NCBI RefSeq assembly: GCF_028640845.1 | Contig: NC_080540.1 | Span: 233,520,794-233,584,793 of the forward strand | DNA: 64,000 nucleotides | Direction: 5' to 3' | DNA from: Ahaetulla prasina | Taxonomy: Eukaryota > Chordata > Lepidosauria > Squamata > Colubridae | Program-made: the position numbers and the translations under genes | The notes under the pieces: model-generated | Told to the model about the DNA's origin: nothing | The model's input: only the letters and a program-made list of their open reading frames with translations | The model's database searches: none | Part shown: one piece after another, positions 34,501-44,382 of the stretch | Layout: the number at the start of each line of letters is the position of its first letter | How positions within the stretch are numbered: position 1 is the stretch's first letter

Positions 34501-35315
34501 GTTCCATTTCATCTCTATTCTAAACATTTATTTTCGCCTTTGAACATGGACATTGTTAGAGTTACTCAGGACAGTAATAAAAGATGTGCCTTCCACAGAG
34601 ACGAATTTAACTGAAGACTTTTACAAGTCTTAAAGTTATGCTGATTTTGATATGTTAATTTCTGCTTGGCACTGTTGTTATAGTCAGCCTACATACCCTT
34701 TATAAACACATGCACATTTTAAAATTCCATATTAATTGTCAATCGCTACCGACTTATTTCCTAAAGCAGTTGCTACGAATCTCACAGGTATGGAGCCAAG
34801 TAGGCCTTTAAAGGTAAATAACCCTCACTTGAATTGCATCCCAAAGCCCACTGACGGACCTTGGACCTCTCATAGTAATGCTGTTATTTGGGAAAATAAG
34901 AAGTGCTGATCACATAACATGGGCATAACAAGATCCACATATTTTCCCCTGTGTTGCTGTATTTTGAAATAGCTGCAGCTTCCAGATAGTCACAAAGGGC
35001 AGCCTCAGGCAGAACACCTTACAGTAATCCAAACATGACTTGAACACAAGTGACTATCTGAAAGCGTGCCATTTGTTTCCAACGAGGAAAAGGCACAGCT
35101 GGAGCAAAAGGTGGCATTCGTGTTGAGCATCTAATGAACAGTCATGGGTCTAAAAAGCAAAGGCACCTGTCATTTTGAAGAAAAATCATGCTAAATGAAG
35201 ATAACATACGAGCAACTTTTGGATTTCTTTCACTTTGGTACTGTATATCATGGACTTTACAATGACAAAAAAAGGTTGGTAAGATTACTTGGTAAGATTA
35301 CTAGATATGTACACT
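34501..35315. other. Non-repetitive DNA, no gene seen
   Basis: No repeat family or exon clearly recognised. Confidence 0.5.
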
Positions 35316-35317
35316 AG

Positions 35318-35560
35318 AGCCGTGGTGGCGCTGTGGTTAGAATGCAGTACTGCAGGATACTTCTGCAGCCTGCCAGCTGCCTACAGTTTGGTAGTTCGAT
35401 TCTGAGCAGCTCAAGGTTGACTCAGCCTTCCATCCTTCCGAGGTTGGTAAAATGAAGACCCAGATGGTTGGGGGCAATATGTTGACTCTATAAACCACTT
35501 AGAGAGAACTACAAAGCACTGTGAAGCAGTATATAAGTCTAAGTGCTATTGCTATTGTTA
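35318..35560 (+). mobile_element. tRNA-derived SINE (GCTATT-tailed family), near complete
   Basis: Head 'GAGCCGTGGTGGCGCTGTGG' plus TTAGAATGCAG (A-box region), B-box 'GTAGTTCGATTCTG' (35390), body 'AAGGTTGACTCAGCCTTCC', 'AAATGAAGACCCAGATGG', and tail 'TATATAAGTCTAAGTGC' TATTGCTATTG. The best-preserved copy in the window. Confidence 0.92.
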
Positions 35561-35573
35561 TACAAGCTATTTA

Positions 35574-35961
35574 CAGGTAGTCCTTCACTTACAACAGTTC
35601 ATTTAGTGACCATTCAAAGTTACAACGGCACTGAAAAAAGTGACTTATGACCATTTTACACAGTTACAACCTTTGCAGCATTTCCATGGTCATGTCATCA
35701 AAATTCAGATGGTTGGCAACTGGTTCATATTTAGGATATATGTTGTGTCCCGGAGTCATGAATCACCTTTTGAGATCTTCTGACAAGCAAAGTCAATGGG
35801 GAAGCCAGACTTTACTTAAACACTTAACAACCGAGGTACTAACTTATCAACTGCGGTGATTCACTTAACAACTGAGGCAAGAAAGTCGTAAAAATGGAGC
35901 AAAACTCACTTAACAACAGAAATTTTGGGATCAATTATGGCCATAAGTCAAGGACTACCTA
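35574..35961. mobile_element. TA-flanked MITE, family T1
   Basis: Ends CAGGTAGTCCTTCACTTACA and 'GTCAAGGACTACCTA'; TA at 35572-35573 and 35962-35963. 388 bp, typical full length for the family here. Confidence 0.86.
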
Positions 35962-36010
35962 TATGTAGTCATCTTCCTGGAGATATCTCTAGTTGTTTAT
36001 ACTCTTATTA

Positions 36011-36493
36011 CCGTATTTTTCGGAGTATAAGATACACCGGAGTATAAGACGCGCCTTAGTTTTTGGGGAGGAAAATAAGAAAAAAGCTGATTGGCAGATG
36101 GATTGGCCTCCCGGAATACCCCCAATCAGCTGTTCCCAGAAGTGAATTTTAGCAACAGGTTCCTTGGTTGTGAGCTCTGTGCCTTGCTTTTTTTTGCTTT
36201 TTTTCTGCTTCTGAAACTTCTGAAACTCAGTTTCAGAAGAAACTTCTTTCTGCCTCTGAAAGCCTCTGAAACAGCTTCAGAAAAAAAGTCTCTGAAGCTC
36301 TGTTTGTGGCTTTTTTTCCTGAAGCTCTGTTTGGAAGCTTTTTTCCTGAAGCTTAGTTTCTGATGCTTTTTTCAGCCTCTAAAACCTCCGTTTGAGAAGC
36401 TGAGTGGGGCTACATTCGGAGTATAAGATGCACCCAGATTTTCACCCTCTTTTTTGGGGGAAAAAGATGTGTCTTATACTCTGAAAAATACGG
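36011..36493. mobile_element. TA-flanked inverted-repeat element, family T2
   Basis: Long TIRs: left CCGTATTTTTCGGAGTATAA, right its complement TTATACTCTGAAAAATACGG (one mismatch); TA at 36009-36010 and 36494-36495. The interior has imperfect repeats of 'CTGAAGCTCTGTTT' (36290-36360). No transposase frame. Confidence 0.88.
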
Positions 36494-36495
36494 TA

Positions 36496-37126
36496 CATGA
36501 AATCATGAAATGGATATTTTACAACAATCAATGCTACACCCATATTCATAGACACACTCGCTTCCATAAATTCATGCACATCACAGCTCCTGCTTGAGAT
36601 CCCCACTTGAATGACTTTCCACTTCAGAAGGCCATGCACTGCCACTAAGAAACATTCAGATTCTTTCACGAGGTCCCACTTGCCATTTATTCACAGCTAG
36701 ACAAACTGACATTATCCTCAGATGACCTCTAACTTATTCATACAATATTTCTCCATCTCCACAACAATTATAACACCTACTCACCTACACACTTTATTGT
36801 GATTATTTGAAAGGCCATCTAGAGATTCTATTTGTTGCAACAGGGTTCCAAGGCATTTTCACAGGAAGCTTTGGGCACAATGTTCTGAGACACTTCACTC
36901 CTTTGTTCCATGATAGGCTTATCCTTAGACAGTAAAGTCTATTTCCTTGTACCTCTACTGTCCCAAAATCTTGAAACACAGAAGAGATATTTTATGATTT
37001 GAGATGCTTTTGCCATGTGGAGTTTAGGACAAAACAGTTTTTTTCCCATTGATGGAAACTCCTACCAATGCCTCTCTCATCATCCTGTGGCTTCTGCCTC
37101 TTCTCTTGACTGTAATGCTTTAACAT
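36496..37126. other. Non-repetitive DNA, no gene seen
   Basis: No repeat family or exon recognised. Confidence 0.5.
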
Positions 37127-37957
37127 GGTATCTTTGCACCAGACTCTGAAAATTTTTATTTATTGTAAGCTCAAACTGCCCAAAAAACCGATGATACAGT
37201 TCTACAGAGGAATTATTGAATCTGTCATCTGCATAACTATCTGGTTTGGCTCTGCAACTGTCTAGTTGGGTTCTGTAATCCAACAAGACAGACATAGACT
37301 TCAGAGGATAATCAGAACTGCAGAAAAAACAGTTGCTACCAACCTGCCTTCTATTGAAGATTTGTATACTGCACGAGTCAAAAAGAGGGCTGTGAAAATA
37401 TTTACAGACCCCTCACATCCTGGACATAAACTGTTTCAACTCCTACCCTCAAAATGACGCTATAGAGCACCGCACACCAGAACAACTAGACACAAGATCA
37501 GTTTTTTCCTGAATGCCATTACTCTGCTAAATAAATAATTCCCTCAACACTGTCAAACTATTTACTAAATCTGCACTATTAATCTTCTCATCGTTCCCAT
37601 CACTCATCTCCTTCACTTATGAATGTATGATTGTAACATTATTGCTTGTATCCTTACAATTTAACTTGATATTGGTTGTTTCCTGATTGCTTATTTGTAC
37701 TCTATGACTATCATTAAGTGTTGTACCTTATGATTCTTGATGAACGTATCATTTCTTTTATGTACACTGAGAGCATATGCACCAAGACAAATTCCTTGTG
37801 TGTCCAATCACACTTGGCCAATAAAAAAATTCTATTCTATTCTATTCTATTCTATTCTATTCTATTCTATTCTATTCTATTCTATTCTATTCTATTCTAT
37901 TCTATTCTATGTCAGCTTTGGAAGCCATTCTATTCTATTCTATTCTATTGGTTTCCT
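37127..37957 (+). mobile_element. CR1-like LINE 3' end with (ATTCT)n tail
   Basis: ORF2 C-terminal codons, then a 300-bp 3' UTR with 'CAAGACAAATTCCTTGTGTG' and 'CCAATCACACTTGGCCAATA'. The tail becomes (ATTCT)n at 37826-37910, broken by 'gtcagctttggaagcc' and resuming to 37950. The same family occurs on the minus strand at 54112, 54299 and 58996. It resembles the snake CR1/L3 LINEs reported to seed pentanucleotide microsatellites. Confidence 0.9.
37195..37540 (+). pseudogene. CR1-like ORF2 C-terminal fragment
   Basis: Readable peptides: QFYRGIIESVIC, then QQDRHRLQRIIRTAEKTVATNL, PSIEDLYTARVKKRAVKIFT and DPSHPGHKLFQLLPSK, ending FLNAITLLNK. One frame change near 37265 and a stop after LLPSK. 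RT motifs are upstream of the truncation. Confidence 0.85.
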
Positions 37958-37960
37958 TTG

Positions 37961-38804
37961 TATTTTTATTTTCCTTTACTGAAAACTTACATGACTTGAT
38001 CATACACAAGGACAGGGATGGGGTAGGATCCTGACTGGAGGTCTCTTTTTGTACTTCCTTACTGATTAGCTGGAGTGAACACTTGTTGGCTGTGGACATT
38101 CCTGCGCAAAACATTGTGATGGTGGCTATGAAGGTTTGTGGGGTGTGGATGATGGGCATGTTGAAAAGCCATAAGATTTTAAAAGCAAAAAAAGTCTCTT
38201 GTGTTGAGAAGCGATAAAACTGATAAAGCTGGTGGTTATGGTGATAAAGCTGATGAAGACTTCATTGAAATGCTTGATATTTTGTTTCAGCATATAGTGA
38301 GCCTAACACAGGTAGTCTTAAAGGAAGATTTTCATTTAAGTTGGGAGTGTTCTTGAAACACTCTGGGAATCCTTTATCTGTTTATAGAAAGAAGATAGAC
38401 TAGACTTGCAAGAGATTATCCTTTTGCTCTATAAGGCTGTTCATTTACATCATTTCCTAACAGCAAACTTAACAGTCCATATCCTTACTGATGATCCTTG
38501 GTGATTATAGTTCATGATCCTAGAACTGAACTTTTTAATTTTGGGGCTCAAATGAAAATAAATGGAATTGTTTCTTTATGAGAATAAATCTTACATGTTA
38601 ATTATTCCATATACTCTATAACTTTTTTAAAAAGCCAGTTTTTTGCTTAGCATTTGCTCTTCTCTGAATTCTGAAGACAAAGTTTAGCACAAAATGGAAC
38701 TGTCATCTGTCACGTTGGGAAACAGAACACTGTCATCTGTTCAAATTCAAGCTTAGAACTGGCTCTGAAAATGTGGGAAAAAGTATTACTGAAGGCCACG
38801 CTGT
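37961..38804. other. Non-repetitive DNA, no gene seen
   Basis: No repeat family or exon recognised. Confidence 0.5.
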
Positions 38805-38812
38805 CCTCGTTC

Positions 38813-39076
38813 CAATGAAGGTTTCAAATTTTTTACTACCAGTTCTATGGGTGTGGCTTGGTGGGCGTGGCATGACTTGGTGGGCATGGCTTGGTGGGCG
38901 CGGCAGGGGAAGGTTACTGCAAAATCCCCATTTCCTCCTGATCAGCTGGGACTTGGGAGGCAGAGAATAGATGGGGGTGGGCCAGACAGAATTTTTACTA
39001 TCAGTTCTCCGAACTACTCAAAATTTCCGCTACCGGTTCTCCAGAACTGGTCAGAAACTGCTGAAACCCACCTCTG
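38813..39076 (+). mobile_element. Non-autonomous hAT-type element, family 3
   Basis: Carries the family text 'ATGGGTGTGGCTTGGTGGGC', 'GGTTACTGCAAAATCCCCAT' and 'TTTCCGCTACCGGTTCTCC'. It ends 'ACCCACCTCTG'. The left terminus is mutated (CAATGAAGGTTTCAAAT). Flanks CCTCGTTC and TCTTGTTC match at 6 of 8 positions. Confidence 0.85.
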
Positions 39077-39746
39077 TCTTGTTCATAAAAGTCAAATATC
39101 CATTTGCTTACCCAATTTGCAAAATTGGGCTGCAGAACCTCTTTCTGTAAACCATAGGATATCTAGCTTTACACATACCTCTGTGAGTAGTGCCGAGTTG
39201 GTTTTTCTAATCGTAGAAGATGCCAAGGTTGGGCATAATTTTGGTTGCTGCTGGTTATATATACTTTTTTCGATTGAGATCAGGGCCTTAGCTGACAGAG
39301 CTAAGTGATGCACAGTGATCAGAGCTTTAGCCAGTGTTTGTACAAGGCCCAGTGTTTATTTATTTATTTATTTATTTTTCTCTCAGTTTGGGAGACAAAT
39401 TTGGGGAGGTGATTGGGGAGGAGGGGAGACTCTTCATCTTTTGGTTTTCACTACTAGGGATAGAGTTTTTGTGATTTTTCCAGCTATCAATGGTAACAAA
39501 ACATCCTACTAATTTTCAGTGAGTGGTCAAAATGCTTCTGGAGGTTTCAAAAATGGAATTTACAGGGCTGGTCTAATTGTCTAGACTCTAGTTCTTAAAT
39601 GATGGAATGAAAAATGATTACAATACATATCTGACTGGGACAACATCTGGCTCTAATTTTGCTAAGCTTTTTGCTCTGCTTGGGATGGAAGTGGAATAAA
39701 ATAGAAGCCTTGGCTGCATTATGGAAGCCCTACTCCTTTTTATGTA
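39077..39746. other. Non-repetitive DNA, no gene seen
   Basis: Includes a short (TTTA)n at 39355-39378. No gene seen. Confidence 0.5.
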
Positions 39747-40088
39747 GAGGTAGCCCTTGCTTACCAACCACTTATTCAGCAACTGTTTGAACTTACACTG
39801 GGGGTGAAAACAGAAACTTGTGACTTGTCCTTGAAGTTGCAGCTGTTACAATATCTCCACAGTCTTGTGAGCACCATTTGTAACCTTCAAAGCCAGCTTC
39901 TGACAAGCTAAGTCAAGGGGGAAGCTGGTACGAAGTTGCAAGTCGTGGTCACATGATGCCACTCTCAACAACTGTCGCTGGAAACAGCGTCCTAAATTGA
40001 CTCAGTCACATGAATCATCCTTCATAACTGTGCTGCAATAGCCACAGAGTTGCTATTGCAGTCAGTAAATGAGTACTACTACATGTAA
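39747..40088. mobile_element. Diverged MITE related to family T1
   Basis: 'GAGGTAGCCCTTGCTTACC', 'CAGCAACTGTTTGAACTTAC' and 'TTCTGACAAGCTAAGTCAAG' align with family T1. The right end is not clear. Confidence 0.55.
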
Positions 40089-40227
40089 AAAAAAGGACTG
40101 GACTTCATCTGCAGGTTCATAGCTGCCATCTTGACTTTTTGACTCTTTTTTGACTTTTTGACTCTTCTTGCCATAATGTTCCCTTCCTATGATGACCACT
40201 CTCTACTAAAGGGTACACTAGTGGCTC

Positions 40228-40742
40228 TGTCGTGTCCCACTCCTCCTCTGACGGCCGGGTCTGGGAAGTCTGTATCAAGCGTGGCCACGAAGCCTCTGCA
40301 GCTTTGTCAAATTCCTGTCAGAGTTCTCAGGGCAGGCAGGAATCCAAGGTGTGACTTCAGCAACCAGATGAGACTTTGCCTGACTCAAGGAATGCCAAAA
40401 AGCAGATCCTTTATATAGGCCATGGGGTGTGGCTCCATGACTCAGCACTTATCCAGGCCTGCCCTCCCTTTCTTTTGCTGACGTCGCCTCTCCATTTTCC
40501 GGAAGCGGGGATCTGTCCACGTTTTGTCCTCCTGCTCAGCTGTCGGCAATTCTAGCTTGTAGCTGGCTTCTTGCTCACATGCTGTAGGAGGGAGGTTTGT
40601 TTGCTTAGTCTGTCCGGGCATGGTGCCAGGGCTGGGGGCTGGAGGCATGCCAGGCCATTCTTCTTCACTATCAGTCTCTGGCTCAGATAACAGGAGATGG
40701 GAGGGGCCCGGCTGAGAAGAGGGGGGCGGGCGAGGCACAACA
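40228..40742 (-). mobile_element. Solo LTR of a retrotransposon or endogenous retrovirus
   Basis: 515 bp starting TGTCGTGTCCC and ending GGGCGAGGCACAACA (TG...CA), with a perfect 5-bp TSD GGCTC at 40223-40227 and 40743-40747. On the minus strand a TATA box (CCTATATAAAGG, near 40410-40420) sets the orientation. No internal region, gag, pol or env remains, so this is a recombined solo LTR. A 98-codon minus-strand frame inside it (SEPETDSEEEWPGMP...) is not recognised. Gypsy-type or retroviral origin cannot be told from the LTR alone. Confidence 0.88.
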
Positions 40743-40796
40743 GGCTCATATAATCTTTTTTCCGTGTCAGAAGCACTGAAGTATGAATGAATGTAT

Positions 40797-41038
40797 CAAC
40801 CAGTGACATCAAAGTTGTCTGAGGGACACCGAATTGGGTACTCCTCTCATGCCCCCATCAAATTGCCCACTGAAGTGGTACCCATTTATCTACTTCCAGT
40901 CACTCTTTTTCAAACTGCTGGGTCAACAGGGTCTGAAGTGGGTGACAGGAGCTCATCTTGCCACATGGTAGCAACTGGAACTCGAACGCAAGCCTGCTGG
41001 TTGTCAGACTAACATTTTAACCAGGTGAGCCACTGTCT
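40797..41038 (-). mobile_element. Diverged Sauria-type SINE
   Basis: Reverse orientation. 'CACTGAAGTGGTACCCATTT' 'ATCTACTT', 'AACTGCTGGGTCAACAGG', 'GACAGGAGCTCATCTTGCC', 'AACTCGAACGCAAGCC' and 'TTAACCAGGTGAGCCACTG' match the order of blocks in the better copy at 60118. Confidence 0.8.
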
Positions 41039-41720
41039 TCCTTTTGGTTCAGATAGTGGAAATTTATGACAATTTTATGTAAGAAAAGATAGGTTTAGAT
41101 ACAGGCTTTTTATTTAAGAAATCCAAATAAGGACATTGCAAAATTTTAAGAAAAACCCAACATATTAGACATGCCAGAAAATGAGACCACTTTATTTGAA
41201 TATAGTGCAATGTATTAGATTTAATTAATTAGGATATTGATTATTTTAAAAAGGAATTTGCTTCTAAGATTTATGTGTTAGCTTTCAGATTAAGATTGTT
41301 AGTCACATATCTGATTGTCTCATTAATTTCTCTGGTGTTTTTATGAGAATTTTAGCTGAATGCTCCCCCATTAGAATGATTACAATTTCTAAATGCAGTA
41401 TCAAAAGAAAGCAACCTAACAAACAAAAAATATCAAGCAACTTAGCAGATTCAATCTAGGTTGCTTTGTGCACTGATGATCAATTTCATTTCAAGGCCAA
41501 AAAAGAAATTATGTGTTCTTATTAACCTGAAAACACAGGGTGCATTTTAATTCTAAACAAGGAAAAGTTCCTTGAAAGATAAAACAGGTAGCAGATTTGT
41601 ATCTCATGTTATAGTGTATATTTTAATTTGGCTTTTCTTATTGTATTGCCACCTGCTTCTTTCTAAGTGTCCTTACAGGTATCTTTTATTGCAGTGCTAC
41701 TGATATTTGAAATATAGTTT
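41039..41720. other. Non-repetitive DNA, no gene seen
   Basis: No repeat family or exon recognised. Confidence 0.5.
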
Positions 41721-41723
41721 ATA

Positions 41724-42027
41724 CAGGTAGTCAGTGGTGAGATTCAATTTTTTTTTACTACTGGTTCTGTGGGCATGATTTGGTGGGCGTGGTGTGACTT
41801 GGTAGGCTTAGCTTGGTGGGCGTGGGAGGGGAAGGATACTGCAAAATCCCCATTCCCTCCCCACTCCTGTGGGAAGGATATTGCAATTACTAACTTAACA
41901 ATGGCTGTGATTCACTTAACAACTGTGGCAAAGAAAGTCATAAAATGGGTCAAAATAACTTGACAACTGTCTTGCTTAGCAATGGAAATGTTGAGCTCAA
42001 TTGTGGTTGTAAATTAAGGACTACCTG
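41724..42027. mobile_element. TA-flanked MITE T1 split by a hAT-type element
   Basis: The left end CAGGTAG (41724-41730, preceded by TA) is cut by family-3 hAT sequence at 41732-41885. The right half resumes 'TTACTAACTTAACAATGG' and ends 'TTAAGGACTACCTG' at 42027, followed by TA. About 240 bp of MITE between the parts is missing, so a deletion accompanied or followed the insertion. Confidence 0.78.
41732..41885 (+). mobile_element. Non-autonomous hAT-type element, family 3, right end lost
   Basis: Starts CAGTGGTGAGATTCAATT; carries 'GTGGGCGTGGTGTGACTTGG' and 'AAGGATACTGCAAAATCCCC'. It stops inside the repeated GGAAGGATA.TGCAA block. Confidence 0.8.
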
Positions 42028-42296
42028 TAGTAGTATTCTCAAGTCCAGTCACACATTGATCTACTTATTGTATAATTCAGATATATCCGAGGTCAGTACT
42101 ACAAATTCTGGGGAAGCAAGTGTGATTCCTATTCCCTCTCCTTCTCCAAAATATATAGTGATCAATAGTTTTAATGGAATATTTTCTGCAGATTTGGGCT
42201 CAGAATACAGATAGAATATAGTAATTCAGTTTTAAGCCACTTAAAGTTCTTCCTATAAAACCACTGCATCACATAATATTTTGCATATTTGATGAA

Positions 42297-42660
42297 AATT
42301 GAGGACATTCTCGCTGAGCTCAGCCTAGATAAAGCAGAATATTCGGATCATTTTCATTCTGGACTCAGAACCAGGCTTGAGGATGGAAATAGCATTGGTT
42401 GCTCTGGTGATGTCCATTGAGACTTTGAGGGTGGGATGTTGACACTCCTCATCCTTTTAGATATCTCCATGGATTTCAATAACATTAAGGATGATGTCCT
42501 ACTGAGCTCCCCATGATGGTTGAGAGTTGCAGGTGGTCTACAGTGGTTTCATTTCTACTTTATGGGGTCCTCCTTGTTCCCCGCGTGTTGCAGAGAAAGG
42601 ATGGGTGCATTTCACAAATCTGAACTGATCCCTCACATACAGATTTGAAATTAGGATAAG
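42297..42660 (+). pseudogene. Ancient L2-type RT relic
   Basis: The frames read SGFRTRLEDGNSIG, then LTLLILLDISMDFNNIKDDVLLSS, which corresponds to L2 SGFRPG--TETALV and motif [14 protein letters not shown]. The catalytic Asp context is degenerate and stops are frequent. Confidence 0.6.
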
Positions 42661-42987
42661 GGACACATAGTGTTTGGCTCAGAGCCACACATTGCCCTAA
42701 GGCTATGGTTGTCCACTCTGAATTCATTGATTGCTTCCTAAGAAATCTCCATCCACATCTCCAGCCCTTCGCCCACCTCTATCCTCCCATCACTGCCGCT
42801 GAAGGAGAGAGAGAGAGAGACTCTGCTCGGCTCCGTCAGGGGAAACCCCATAGAGGACTCCAACAAAGGAACCCAAAAATCTCCAAAAAATCTCCAAAAA
42901 ATCTCCAAAAAAGGAGAACACAAGGAGTGTACCTTACCATCTATTGATATTAGTCAAATTAATTGTAAAATACAAACAGGACATTAA

Positions 42988-43994
42988 TCATGCCAAGCAA
43001 AAATTCCAACAAAAATGCCAAACGCCCTCAAACAAAAGATGCCACTGCAAATAATGCCCAAAATGAATCAATAATATGCTATAAATGTAATGATTCAATA
43101 AAAAAGTGAATAAATCAAGAAATGCAAACTATGCATAAACTATGCCCACTTATCCTGCCTGAAAATAAACAAAACAATAGACAACATACTACAATTTGAT
43201 ACTGCATTTATCCATCTTTGTTCATCTTGTCTTCCTAAATTAGATTACCTAAACTGCATGTCTGATAGAATACAAACCATAGATACAACTATAAAATCAC
43301 ATTGACTCCAATCAAACAAACTTAGAAAAAAACTATCATTGACTCCATTCAAACAAACTTAGAAAAAAGAATACTAGCATGTTTAGAACCATGTTTCACA
43401 AATCTTGAAAAAAAAAATTACAGCACAAAAAAATGAAACCACAGCTGATCAAAATCTTTTCCCAATCCAACAAACATTACCTTTTACACAAACTAAACCA
43501 CAAACATCTACCAATCAACCAAACAATGTAGCAATACTAGTAAAAGATACCATTGAGAAAGAACAAAAACGTCAAAATGCTATATTATTTGGACTAGATA
43601 ATACAAATGAACCAGATATCGATAAAATACGTAACATCATTTTAAATTACCATACATCCACCTTCCATCCTAGTGAAATAACCAAAGTCTCCAGAGATGG
43701 ACCTGAATTCAAAAACAGTGATGGCTCAGTGGCGCCTAAATTCTGTAGAGTCATCTGCATAAATGAGATCAGCAAACAAAAGTTCATTCATATTATAAAC
43801 ACAATTGCCAGAAACAACCCCAGCCTCAACAAACTTAGAGCAAGACCTGACCTATCATTTCTGCAATGAATTCGCTCCCGTGAACTTCGCACAGAACTCA
43901 AACAACGACAAGAAAAAGGAGAAACCAACCTTTACATTGACTACCGTGCTGACTGCATAAAAAGAAAAACCTATAATCAATTAGCCAACACCTA
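42988..43994 (+). pseudogene. LINE-B ORF1 (nucleic-acid-binding protein), broken
   Basis: Starts MPSKNSNKNAKRPQT; a zinc-binding-like CYKCNDS follows within 40 residues, and HLCSSCLPKLDYLNCM later, a PHD-like pairing. Stops interrupt near 43110 and 43300. From 43405 a 154-codon frame is open: a helical segment VKDTIEKEQKRQNAILFGLD, then an RRM-like FCRVICINEISKQKF. After one stop (43867) it continues ELRTELKQRQEKGETNLYIDYRADCIKRK to a TAA at 43992. ORF1 proteins of this group coat the RNA. The assignment rests on the RQNAIL/FCRVI pattern and position. Confidence 0.7.
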
Positions 43995-44363
43995 ACCCCA
44001 CTTCAATCAAAGCATCCAACCATCCGTCTCTCTAAACTTCAAAATTTCCATCTTACAGAACCTTCAACCAACCAACGTACAACCAACCTCCAACCACCTG
44101 TCGTACAGAACCACCAACCATCCACTGTTCAACCAACTGTCATTCAACCAACCAACCTCAAACCACCCCTACAAAACCTCCAACCATCCAATGTTCAACC
44201 ATCCATTATTCAACCAATCGTTGCTCAACCAACCTTCCTCCAACCACCCATCGTACAGAAACACCAACCGTTCATTGCTCAACCATCCATTGTTCAACCA
44301 ACTATTGAATAACCATCCAACCTCCAACTGCCCGTCGTTCATAACCCCCAACAAACTATCATC
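43995..44363 (+). repeat. Minisatellite-like spacer between LINE-B ORF1 and ORF2
   Basis: Degenerate repeats of CAACCATCCA and TTCAACCAAC type units about 10-24 bp long. They give NHPLFNQ-like peptides on one strand and NGWLSN-like peptides on the other. No stable protein signature. Confidence 0.75.
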
Positions 44364-44382
44364 CAAAACTAGGTACGCACGC

